From Fennellomyces sp. T-0311 (Eukaryota > Mucoromycota > Mucoromycetes > Mucorales > Lichtheimiaceae), in assembly GCA_025266875.1 (NCBI GenBank), contig JALLLT010000008.1:124001-188000 (forward strand): a DNA stretch of 64,000 nt, given 5' to 3'. A program made the translations under genes and the position numbers. This document shows, piece after piece, positions 47,591 through 56,718 of this stretch. The notes beneath the pieces are model-generated. The model saw only the letters and a program-made list of their open reading frames with translations. It did no database searches and was not told where the DNA came from. The stretch's first letter is position 1; each line of letters begins with the position of its first letter.

Positions 47591-49312
47591 TTACATCGAC
47601 GGCTCGTACGCTGGAAATGTGCGACGGTCCCTTCCTCCGCCAGGCAAACGCCTGTCATGCGGGTACCGCTTTTGTGCTGCTGGGTAGTCATCCAAATCAT
47701 CTGATGGCTCATCATAATAACGCGAGGATCTGTAAGAAGGTGGTGGTGGTGGCTCGTCCCATGCATAGTCGGCTGCTGCAGCATCGTATCCAGAGTCGCG
47801 CCAACCACGATGTCGTGGTGGAAGCGGATGGTAATGAGGAGGAGCCGGCCTGGGCATAAACGGAGTCATGGAGCCCGATCTTCTTCGTCGTAGTGACCCC
47901 CTTGGCCCTTCCCATTTGCGATTCGGAGGTGGTAGCGATGGGCCAGCGAGAGGAACAACAGGCGGTGGAGCTAGGTACCGAGGAAATGGATGATGATGTT
48001 GATGATGACGCATTACCGGCGGTGGAGGCAATCGTCTACTGTTATACCCGTCCCAAGCATCCTCTTCCTCCTCATCCGGTGATTCTTGCCGTGTTGCATA
48101 ATCCTCATAATCGTACTCGTAATCATCGTAACGTTTTTGCTGCTGTGGCCCTAAATATCTTAATGTGTGCTCCCCTTCCTCGTCGAAACGCGGTACACTT
48201 CTGCTCCTATGACGTTTCGATGCGGGTGATCGCCCCCCGCCGCTTGGGGGTTTGCGAGGCGATGCTGTGGTTGGGTCTGACCGCGAATGTGTTGGATGCG
48301 CGACGCCTTTTCCTTTATCCTCACTTCTTGCAGTACTTTTTGCAATGAGGCAGTATTGTCGCAACTGTTCTTCTAATTGTTCGAGACGATCGGCCACAAA
48401 ATTCTGCTCGCGTTCCATTTCTAGCTTTGCGCGCTCCATCTCCCTTCTTGACTGACGCCACGCTTCCTGCTGAAGCCGTAACAAGTTCACCTGTTCCCTC
48501 AAAATATTGTTCTGCTCTATGACAGCTCGTATATCCGGTAACATTTCCGGCGGTTTCTGAGAGTCCTCAAAAGTGGCCTTGTTGTATGGTGCGCTTGCAG
48601 AAGCGGCTGGAGTTGCTTCGGCACGAGATTGCTGTTGATGCTGCTTCTGGAGAACAGCAGTTGATAGAGAGGATTGTATGCGTGTCTGATGTTCCTGTGG
48701 CGGCGGGGGCTGGCTGTTGCTACTGCTCATCGCCGTGGCTGAGAAAGACTTGCGCAAGGAAGAGGAAGGAGATCCATTAGTTGTCGCACCAGTTTTTCTC
48801 ACCAAAATGCTTTGGGGTTGCACAGCCTTTGCCTTGTGGCTATTATCGGATACGGCGGTAGATGAAGGAGTTGGTTTAGGGTTGATGCCGGTGCTTGTCG
48901 TAACCACTGATTTGTTTCCCAGTTTCTTTTTGTCTCCTTCCGATTCCGCCGATAACGGGGGCTGCGGCGTTGTGTACGTGCGCATCGGTGAGGTGGTTGT
49001 CGACGACTCAATGGTTGTAGACGTGGTCGTAGTGATGGCGTTCCTGCTGCCGTTGTGATTGTTATTACCTTGACTATTTACTGTTAGAGGAGCAGAAAGA
49101 GCTGGGGGTGGCTGTTGATAAATCAATCTTTGTGTTGGCGCTACAGCATGCTTTGGTTGTGGCATCGACAGTGGCGGTGGCGATGCTGTTGGCCCTCCAA
49201 CAGTTCGTGGCCCACGTTCGACAGCTCTCGGTTCTCTGGTCGGAGGGTATCCGATTTCATCCAATTTATCGTCGTCTAACGTGTGTAAGCGCTCGCTCGC
49301 TGTCGGGGACAT
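47591..49312 (-). CDS. coiled-coil and proline-rich protein, function unknown
   Basis: A single 573-codon frame without introns, unusual here. The first 250 residues are Ser/Thr/Pro/Gln/Asn-rich low complexity. A clear coiled coil follows (about 265-330: IRAVIEQNNILREQVNLLRL... ERAKLEMEREQNFVADRLEQ). An Arg/Ser/His/Pro/Tyr-rich C-terminus has acidic patches (SPDEEEEDAW) and Pro-Pro-Pro runs, ending RRTFPAYEPSM. No catalytic domain is visible. Such proteins are often scaffolds or regulators. I do not recognise the family. The first Met was taken as the start. Confidence 0.65.
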   Translation of the reverse strand: MSPTASERLHTLDDDKLDEIGYPPTREPRAVERGPRTVGGPTASPPPLSMPQPKHAVAPTQRLIYQQPPPALSAPLTVNSQGNNNHNGSRNAITTTTSTTIESSTTTSPMRTYTTPQPPLSAESEGDKKKLGNKSVVTTSTGINPKPTPSSTAVSDNSHKAKAVQPQSILVRKTGATTNGSPSSSLRKSFSATAMSSSNSQPPPPQEHQTRIQSSLSTAVLQKQHQQQSRAEATPAASASAPYNKATFEDSQKPPEMLPDIRAVIEQNNILREQVNLLRLQQEAWRQSRREMERAKLEMEREQNFVADRLEQLEEQLRQYCLIAKSTARSEDKGKGVAHPTHSRSDPTTASPRKPPSGGGRSPASKRHRSRSVPRFDEEGEHTLRYLGPQQQKRYDDYEYDYEDYATRQESPDEEEEDAWDGYNSRRLPPPPVMRHHQHHHPFPRYLAPPPVVPLAGPSLPPPNRKWEGPRGSLRRRRSGSMTPFMPRPAPPHYHPLPPRHRGWRDSGYDAAAADYAWDEPPPPPSYRSSRYYDEPSDDLDDYPAAQKRYPHDRRLPGGGRDRRTFPAYEPSM

Positions 49313-49582
49313 GGGAAAGAAAGGGGCATTACTTCCACCTGGTACCTATAGCGAAGCATTTTTACAATTGATCTGGTCATGCGGGCTAGAAAGCCCAGCG
49401 GTCGCACGCATGATCATAAATTGGTGTCGGCTCGTTCGGAATCAAACATCCATTCCCCGCTCCTGTAACCCTTCTCTAAAGGGTATCTATCATGTTACAA
49501 ATACTATATGAAACGCTATCCTCCTGCTACTGGTAACGGATCTGTCCATCTAACTTGACGGAGTAATAAATCACTGTCGTTT

Positions 49583-49752
49583 TTAATGTATCAATGGTAA
49601 CAACAAACGCGCCATCTGCAGATGCTGTGGGTGCTTGTTTGCGGCGTACACAACCATAAACCAACGCTGAGCTTCTTTAAATACATCACAATCGGACAAT
49701 TCTTTCTGGGTGTATACATGTGTCAGATAGTTATCCACTAGCAGCTGAACAT
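49583..49752 (-). other. isolated coding-like terminal exon, family unknown
   Basis: A TACTGCAG acceptor is followed by a clean open reading: VQLLVDNYLTHVYTQKELSD, then CDVFKEAQRWFMVVYAANKH, then PQHLQMARLLLPLIH and a stop. Amino-acid composition and lack of stops look like a genuine C-terminal exon. No matching upstream exon was found between 49760 and 50100, so this may be a gene fragment. The family is not recognised. Confidence 0.35.
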
Positions 49753-50639
49753 CTGCAGTAGGTGCTTATCAGTATCTATTGTAATTGGTGTACTGTACGG
49801 TCACGAAAATCTTATATATAGCTACTTTGAACATAAATGCAGGGTTATCTATTATAAGACCACCAAAGCTATCTGGAATTCCTTCTTGTCAGAAACCTGG
49901 GTCATTCGGAATCCATACTAAGAATGGTATCCCGATGAGCACAAACTTATTGTTGCACACATGATGGGTTCGACATATCGGTTGCTATTCCGCTCGAAAA
50001 AACATATGCCAGGTCAAGAGGACTAGGTTGATGATCTTTCGTCATCATAAGCTTGTTCAGCATTCGCGAAGAGATAAACATCGCACTATATTCCTCCCTT
50101 ATTTCTCAATAGATGGCAAAAAAAAAAATCCAACTATACTCATGAAGCAGCACAGTAGAAAGGTGTCCAATGAAAAAAAGCCTCATTTGCGGGATACAAC
50201 AGTGGCACGGCCGCACAAAATGTGTGAAAGATCCTGCGTTTACAAATGGCCACATCTGTCGTCAGCAAATCATATGGTTACATTGCTGTTTCCAGACATT
50301 GTGCTACATGTTACCAACGGAACTCATGACTTGCAGCTTCATCAATAATACTCGTGTAAAACTAGTGGAAGCTAGGAATCGTTTATTTGGGAAGATATTA
50401 AGTATGCTTTATAAAGCTTACGTATTTGTATCTTTATTTATAACAAAATCCGCCAAATCAACACCACTACATATCCAATCAATCCCATCCATTAAAACGC
50501 TAGAAATATCTGATTTCAGTAACAGAAAATCAAAAAGTATACTTTATACCAACTTACCATAAGCAAATGGAACAGATGATCAGATATAGCATAGTAGCGT
50601 TGCATACAGCGGAAAAATGTTCTTCAATAAGTATCATAC

Positions 50640-50970
50640 TCCCCATAGCTTCTTTAAAGTCACCTACAAAGTAAGAGTGGCTGATGCTTCTACCCGAAGG
50701 CCACACCAACCACAATCGCCAACGATGTTGCTACCTGTATCGTGGACAGACACAGCACTTTTCACGTCGGTACGCTGCCCTACCGCCAGGACAGCAACGG
50801 CGAAAGAAAGATGCCTGATAAAAAAAAGCTGAAAGTACAACTGTCATTAGCAATGCAACACCGTGTGTTATTGCCCAACCGCGACTTACTATGTGTGCCA
50901 AGGAAGCTTGAAATTGGTGCGGACACTTTTGTCACTAGAAACGTTACATATAAGATTGATATACTCTAGG
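50640..50970 (+). pseudogene. broken coding-like patch, possibly transposase C-terminus
   Basis: All three plus frames carry coding-like pieces in turn: EGHTNHNRQRCCYLYRGQTQ in one, FTSVRCPTARTATAKERCLI in a second, and a basic tail ending ...NVTYKIDIL in the third. The spacing of Cys and His residues across the first two resembles the zinc-knuckle end of DDE transposases (piggyBac-like), but frameshifts break it. Very tentative. Confidence 0.2.
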
Positions 50971-51079
50971 ATTGACATAAAATACATGCAGCTCATTGTT
51001 ACGAAAAAGTCCAAGGAACGAAGGTGCTTTGACTAAGCTGCATATTTATCCCTGACTACGGGTAAATTAATCGTGATTT

Positions 51080-51123
51080 ATTGATAAAACTGGTTCATCA
51101 GTAAAACTGGTTTGTTGATAAAC
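51080..51123. repeat. short imperfect direct repeat (TAAAACTGGTT)
   Basis: Two copies of TAAAACTGGTT spaced 17 bases apart, flanked on both sides by TTGATAAA. Function unknown; it may be a replication-slippage product. Confidence 0.5.
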
Positions 51124-52510
51124 GACTTTCAAGAGAAACGGAAGCACGCGATGATATATCACAACAAAAACGGACACCGTGCCATAAATAAATGCTGATG
51201 TGCCTACGTACATTCATTCAGAACACAGCTCAACCCATCGCATCGCGGTAACAGCTGCATGATAAGCAAGTTATTGATAATTGAAAGTAGGGCACTGACG
51301 ATGTGGTATGGCATTTGAGTTTTCTCAGCTGTTCGAGTAAGTGTTGATCTAGAGGATATTTGTTCGTAAATAAAGATACTGCATGTACTGCTCGCCTTAT
51401 CACGTATGGTAACACGCGCTTCGTACTATAACTGCCAAGACCTGCTTAACTACTACCGCTTCTTCTATTACCTACGTAATAGATTATTGAATTCGAGTTC
51501 TCAGTAGCAAAATACTTATCAACAGGAATCTTAGCTGAAAAGCACTCTACTCACAAAGTATAAGATAAATCATGACTATCGGGGAGACGTGCTGTACTGA
51601 TTTAGACACAGATGTCAAATACCAACAAGACAGGGTCTCCGCCCTTTGTAAGATACCACGCTTGAAATTGGATGAGTCCCACAGTCATCTTCCACCAATA
51701 AAGTATGTTGTCTCATTTAGGCCAAAGACTCAGTAGCAAGATACCTCCTATGTATATATTTTGCGAGCTTGGTGTCTTTGTGTTTAAATAATCTATGTCA
51801 GGCTGATACTATGCTATTACTGAACTAATGCTTTCTAAAACGTAATGTACAGAAGCCGATATCGAAACTGTTCCTATTGTGCGCTAGAAATTATGTAGCG
51901 GAATCAGGTGATTATAAATAAAAACACCGCACACATACCCAAAGTATAAATATTTGGAACAATCATCTTATAGTTGTGGCTCGGGAATTGTCGCATTATA
52001 TTGACGATATTTCTGTTTTGTACTTCTCATAGCGGTCACGAGAGCGCTACTTATCCGCTGGCTGTCCGGATCATCAAATTAATGGCACAACTTATTGCTA
52101 AGCTGTTGATACTAAGCAAGGCGCATAAATAGCAAGGCTCTACGATCTGATCTGATAGTAAATGCGATAACGACCGATATATACTTTACCCAGTATCCCA
52201 TGAAATTAGGCCTCATATATGTTAACTGGACTAGATCCCTCACGCCCGGGCTGGCCGACACCGTCATTTCGCATTATCATCACTTACAGCGAAGCGATAA
52301 TAGCACTGTACACATCAGGTCTATGATGTGAGCTTGTCTCGGGTGCGAAAACCCTGAAACTCGAAACAGGATAATGTCCTCAACATATTCGTTACTCCCA
52401 GCAGATCGCATCGTGCTTAACAAAATAGGAGAATCAAGAATTCCTGTTGTCCCAGCAGCACAGACTTAGTGGCACCACTCCTCTTTCAAATCCAGCTCTG
52501 TTATATACTC

Positions 52511-53122
52511 ATGAGCCAACAGCGAATCCAGAATCTGTACATTGCAAGACTAACGACCAACGAACGGCCATGCTTCATTTGTAGCAAATTCACAGCAGTA
52601 GTACTGACCTTGGCGGACAACAGCAATATGGATTGGTTCTACATCTGTCGGTCTCATTTGGGCGACACCAACTTTTGCACTCGTACCGGAGGTGAACCAG
52701 TGAGCAAATCGGTCCCGTCGAGCCCCAGAAAGAAGCGCTTCGATGACCCCCCTCCCGTGAGTGATAGTGTTTCAGATCTGGTTGCAAGCATAGGATCGGC
52801 ATGGAATAACTGGCGGAAAAAATCGTCGCAAGACGAGGACAAGGACAAGAAAGAAAACGAGGATGGCAAAAAGAAAGATAAGGACGAGGATGACAAGAAA
52901 GATACCAATAAGGAGGAAGGGGAGAAAAAGGAAGAAAATCAACAGAAAACGGAGGGTCCAACTTCACCAAAATCACCGCAACAACCAGTACGTTTCATAC
53001 TACAGAGGGATTATTTCTACATGCGGCAGCGGGAATACGCCAAAAAAGTCCAAAAGAAGGAAGCAAACGACAGATTAAAAACGCTCCAGTTTCCCGAGGT
53101 ACCAAAAACCCGTCCTCAATAA
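52511..53122 (+). CDS. VFA1: VPS4-associated protein 1
   Basis: Single-exon gene of 203 residues starting MSQQRIQNLYIARLTTNERP. The N-terminal zinc-binding part reads RPCFICSKFTAVVLTLADN and WFYICRSHLGDTNFC (CxxC...CxxH), the hallmark of Vfa1. The middle is a highly charged Lys/Glu/Asp stretch, and the C-terminus is a helix (RDYFYMRQREYAKKVQKKEA) that in yeast Vfa1 holds the MIM element binding the Vps4 MIT domain. It regulates the ESCRT-III AAA ATPase Vps4 at endosomes. An in-frame upstream extension (from 52469) exists but lacks an ATG before 52511. Confidence 0.85.
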   Translation: MSQQRIQNLYIARLTTNERPCFICSKFTAVVLTLADNSNMDWFYICRSHLGDTNFCTRTGGEPVSKSVPSSPRKKRFDDPPPVSDSVSDLVASIGSAWNNWRKKSSQDEDKDKKENEDGKKKDKDEDDKKDTNKEEGEKKEENQQKTEGPTSPKSPQQPVRFILQRDYFYMRQREYAKKVQKKEANDRLKTLQFPEVPKTRPQ

Positions 53123-53157
53123 AGATTATTGATAATCTATCTTTGAATGCCGTTACC

Positions 53158-53436
53158 ATGAAAGTCATTGCGTGTGTCTTAATGCTTGTTGCTCAGGAAC
53201 AGGTTGTTGCATGGCAACAGTGTGTTACACAGATGGATCATCGGATACGTTGCTATGTGCCCACATCAGTTGGTAATTATGTATCCTGCGATATTCCGTA
53301 GTGAAATTACTATGATGGATTGGCAGTGATGGAACTTATGGATGCAGTCGCGATAAGAGAGGACAATGCCACTGTGGTGAATTCGTACCAAGAACTCAAA
53401 GGCAAAGGCAATATGAATCAAACAGGCTACAATCAA
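53158..53436 (+). pseudogene. possible small secreted Cys-rich protein, interrupted
   Basis: From an ATG at 53158 the frame reads MKVIACVLMLVAQEQVVAWQ (signal-peptide-like) then QCVTQMDHRIRCYVPTSVG and stops at 53301. From 53316 a second frame, offset by two, reads WIGSDGTYGCSRDKRGQCHC and GEFVPRT to a stop near 53436. Together they look like one small secreted cysteine-rich protein broken by a frameshift or by an intron I cannot place. The patch sits between VFA1 and the L24e promoter. It could also be chance. Confidence 0.28.
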
Positions 53437-53515
53437 ATGTGGCTTAGGAATTCGCGGGGTATTGGTAGAAGCAGCCAATCCGCACTTCTTGGCCCCTCCT
53501 CTTTGTACGTGCACC

Positions 53516-54100
53516 ATGAAGTAATGTATCAATCCATCCATCCATCACATACTATCCGCATCCATCTACCATCCATATTCACATTAATGTATTCAGGCTC
53601 GAGATTTGCTCGTTCTCCGGTTACAAGATCTACCCTTCCAAGGGCAAAATTTACGTCCGCACTGACAGCAGGTAATTTTAAACATGAGTTGACCTACCTG
53701 TTCAATTATGCTAATGCATTTCTCTTTTCTAAAATTGTAGAGTAAGCATGGCAACGCGCGCCCAAACGTATATATCAATGCATGAACATTATTAACACTT
53801 TTTTTATGATAGACCTTCCGCTTCATCAACGGCAAGGCTGAGTCGTACTTCTTGCAGCGCTTGAGCCCTCGCAAGATCCGCTGGACTCAAATTTACCGTC
53901 GCCTCAACAAGAAGGGTGTCACCGAGCAGATTGTCAAGAAGCGCACCCGTCGTACTGTTAAGGCTGAGCGTGCTGTCGCTGGTGCCTCGTGGGACGAAAT
54001 CCGTGCCAAGCGTAACGAGAAGCCTGAGGTCCGTGCTGCTGCCCGCCAGGCTGCCATCGAAAAGGCCAAGGCCAAGAAGGCTGCCGCTAAGAAGCAATAA
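53516..54100 (+). CDS. RPL24: 60S ribosomal protein L24 (eL24)
   Basis: Exons 53516-53520 (ATG AA), 53597-53671, a single nucleotide at 53741, and 53813-54100 join to 122 residues. The protein reads MKLEICSFSGYKIYPSKGKI, YVRTDSR-TFRFINGKAESYF, then LQRLSPRKIRWTQIYRRLNK and GASWDEIRAKRNEKPEVRAA, ending AKKAAAKKQ. This is eL24, a large-subunit protein on the 40S-60S interface. Both flanks of the one-base exon have full splice signals (see findings). Without that base the frame breaks at TFRF. The C-terminus is about 30 residues shorter than in yeast. Assignment is firm; the micro-exon is deduced from frame. Confidence 0.9.
53741..53741 (+). other. candidate one-nucleotide exon of the L24e gene
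   Basis: A single A lies between an acceptor (TTGTAG, ending 53740) and a donor (GTAAGC, from 53742). It completes AG|A (Arg27) between exon 2, which ends in phase 2 at 53671, and exon 4, which starts at a codon boundary at 53813. Confidence 0.65.
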
Positions 54101-54461
54101 ATCTGAGGTGAGAACAGGCGTGCAAAGATATATAAATTGGGACCGTGGAACTTACTGGGAAACTAGGCGTAAATAAACACCTTTGCATAACTTTGTTTCT
54201 CGCTCTCCATCTCTCTCCGCTGTCTCTCGTTGCATAATAAACCTTATGTTGTGTACATATCGGCTCTGTCTGCCTGATTTATTTCCGCTACCGTGAGGAA
54301 TTCAGTAGTATTTCGAACGCTATGGCTTCTGTCTTGTGGAATGCCGGAAACACGTAGTCTATTGGATAAAAATATCCGTGGATCATGGAAGAACGCTACA
54401 TATTTATAGCATACAAAAGTTCTTTCCTTCCATAGATCCTACTTAACCTTGTCCGGCTAGC
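54101..54461. other. intergenic, L24e to surface paralogue D
   Basis: 361 bases holding the L24e 3' end (AATAAA-like at 54172 and 54235) and the promoter of paralogue D. A TATTTATAG TATA-like element at about 54401-54409 is some 55-60 bases before the D start codon. Confidence 0.5.
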
Positions 54462-56123
54462 ATGAAGATTCAATTAGCCGTTTATTATGTTATGGGTGCT
54501 GCTGCAGCCCTCCCGTTCACTACTGCGTTTCCTACGATTTTAAATAAACCTTTGGCCAATCTACTTAACACGGGCGTACTGGGCAATCGCAACGTTAAAC
54601 GTGATCTCACTTCTGTTTCTGATGGACTTGGTGACCAATGCCCCGTTAACACTAACACGTTATTGGGTGAAGAGGTAAGGAAGAAAGCTACCACAGTACT
54701 GTCGACATTTATTCTGTGCTCAACATTTCAGCTCCTTCACTTCACTGGCATTTTTTTCCACGACTTCATTACGGTAAAGTTCTACTTTATTGCCTGTTAA
54801 TACACTTTAGTAAACGACATCTGTATAGGGTGGTGGAAACGACATTTTGGGTCCTTTAGCTGTAGGCGGGCAGTTCTCTGCTCCAGGTTACATTGTTAAC
54901 GCAAACGAGGATCCTGATTGTTCGGCCGATATTGCTACCTCTTTCGCCAGTTACGCTTTAGTGGTCCAGGGCCTTACCAATACCACTGATACCGATGTGC
55001 ACGGGAGCTCCTTCCATGCTGGAGGTGGCACGATCGATGAAATTCACGAAGAAGACCCACCCTGTGAAGTTTACAGTGATAAGGGAACTGGGCGATTCGA
55101 CTTCCGAACAGCCGAGGAGGGAGCTATTGATATCTCTGAATTGCTCGCCATGTCAATTCCCAATCATGTTTTGACAAACTCTGGAGAGTTGACTTCCCTG
55201 GGTGGTGATTCTCAAATCAGAGTGTTTACGTTCAATACATGCAACAACCGTAACTGTCCTGTGGACGGAGCGTTATCTGATCCAGCAGGGATCTTCTTCA
55301 ATGATGGCAATTTCAACGGTCCCAGTGGTGATGTTCCTTCTGAAGATGAGACCATTGTATTCAATGTATGTCCTAACGTTTGTATGAAAGGTGTAAATGT
55401 TTAGAGCTAATGATAACCAATTTTAGATTCCTGTCACCAACGGAGATACGATAACGCTGACTGGCAACCAACCAAGCCAAGGTTTCTACGCATGCCGCAC
55501 AATCTACAACTTCTACCCAGTTAATGAGAACGGCATCTTCCTGCGTGGTGGTGAATTTACGCTCGTTCGTCAGACGGGTAGTCAGTTAGAAGGCTTCTCT
55601 CTTGCCCCTCGAGGTATTTTAGAAATCCACGCTGCTTCTTGTTAACTGCTAATTTCATTACTTTTTAACAGGTCATATTCGCGACGGCACGACGGGTAAT
55701 TTTGCTGGTACCATTGTGGGTTATGATTACACTTGGGACCAGTTTCCCATTGGCGTTGAAATCCACGATTATCCCGCCGCAAATTGTGCCTCCTTTGTAG
55801 GCTGCTTGCCTATAAATCCCGGCGAAATGAACATGACGTATAGCACAACAGAGCGGATTACTGAAACCGAGGCCTCTGTGACGATTACTGAAGTGATGAC
55901 AGTAACGCGTACCGATCCAGTTACTATTACCGAAGTCGCTACGATTACTGAAGCTGGAACCATAACTGAAGTACAGACAGTCGTTACTGTGTCTACTGAA
56001 CCAGGAGAAACGGTTTATGAGACCGTCTTTATTGAAGATCCATCGAAATACTATCCATGGAATCACAAAGGAAAGAAAGAGGGCTCTCGAGCTGGCAAAA
56101 AAGGAGGGAAGGGTGGATGGTAA
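54462..56123 (+). CDS. choice-of-anchor-A surface protein, paralogue D
   Basis: Five exons (54462-54674, 54732-54773, 54829-55365, 55427-55613, 55672-56123) give 476 residues. It has a signal peptide, a KR site (NVKRDLTSVS), QCPVNTNTLLGEE and the 42-nt exon LLHFTGIFFHDFIT. The core is close to C: GGGNDILGPLAVGGQFSAPG, FHAGGG, FTFNTCNNRNCPVDGALSDP, GPSGDVPSEDETIVFN-IPVT, GFYACRTIYNFYPV, QLEGFSLAPRG-HIRDGTTG and FVGCLP. The stalk is short (about 65 residues) and made of Thr-Ile-Thr-Glu-Val units. The tail is KKEGSRAGKKGGKGGW-stop. It lies 22.6 kb from paralogue C, same strand. Confidence 0.85.
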
Positions 56124-56718
56124 TGAATAACTGACTGCGATTATACCCCGTGTCTGTTGTGCTTTCACACATTCTAAATAAATATAATATTACCGACATA
56201 CCAATGTAGTAGTTATACAGAATTCCCGAACACCCTTAATCGAGAAGAAGTGCACCGGTGACTACACAATAATAGGTGCCAGTTATCATTAAACGTCCTA
56301 TCGAACGCAGGATCTAAAGCATTTCCTTTCTTATATGCGAAAGCTACTACTATTTTAAAGTATCTTTATGAATGCATACCAACCAAAATGCATCCCCCCC
56401 CCCCCAAATTTCCCCCTCCCCCCAGATTCCAATCCCTTGAAATTTGGCTTATCATTTTGCGCCATCCACCGGTCTGAAAGTTCCCAGAATTACGGTAACT
56501 TGAAGTCATTATGTTAATGGCTTACGTAATTTCTTCATGCTTCATTTCCGAACAAGAAGCTAGGATCACGAAGCAAGGAATGATCTTTGCGGCATACCCG
56601 AGGATTTGGACATCTATACATCGATATATGTAATAGAAAGCTTCCACATTCCTAAAATAAGTAACCAAATGTTATATGTAAGGGCTTTCCCAGTTCAAAC
56701 TGCCTTTCTTTAGCATCC
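56124..56718. other. intergenic between surface paralogues D and E
   Basis: AT-rich 595 bases with no gene. It includes a run of 12 C at 56394-56405, followed by a second C-rich block to 56423. The promoter of E is at the right end. Confidence 0.55.
56394..56423. repeat. poly-C tract
   Basis: Twelve consecutive C, then AAATTT, then CCCCCTCCCCCC. Such tracts are prone to slippage and to secondary structure on the opposite G-rich strand. Confidence 0.9.

Larger units (their letters stand above)
49313..52510. other. 3.2-kb gene-poor AT-rich interval
   Basis: No intact gene is supported. Within it are an isolated coding-like terminal exon (49752-49583, minus), a broken coding-like patch (about 50640-50970, plus) and a short imperfect direct repeat (51080-51123), each listed separately. 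The rest reads as noncoding AT-rich sequence on both strands. Confidence 0.5.

Noticed and set aside
53320..53745. Long plus frame running from the intergenic region into L24e intron 2
   Set aside because: It crosses the L24e start and exon 2 in a wrong frame; overlapping by chance.
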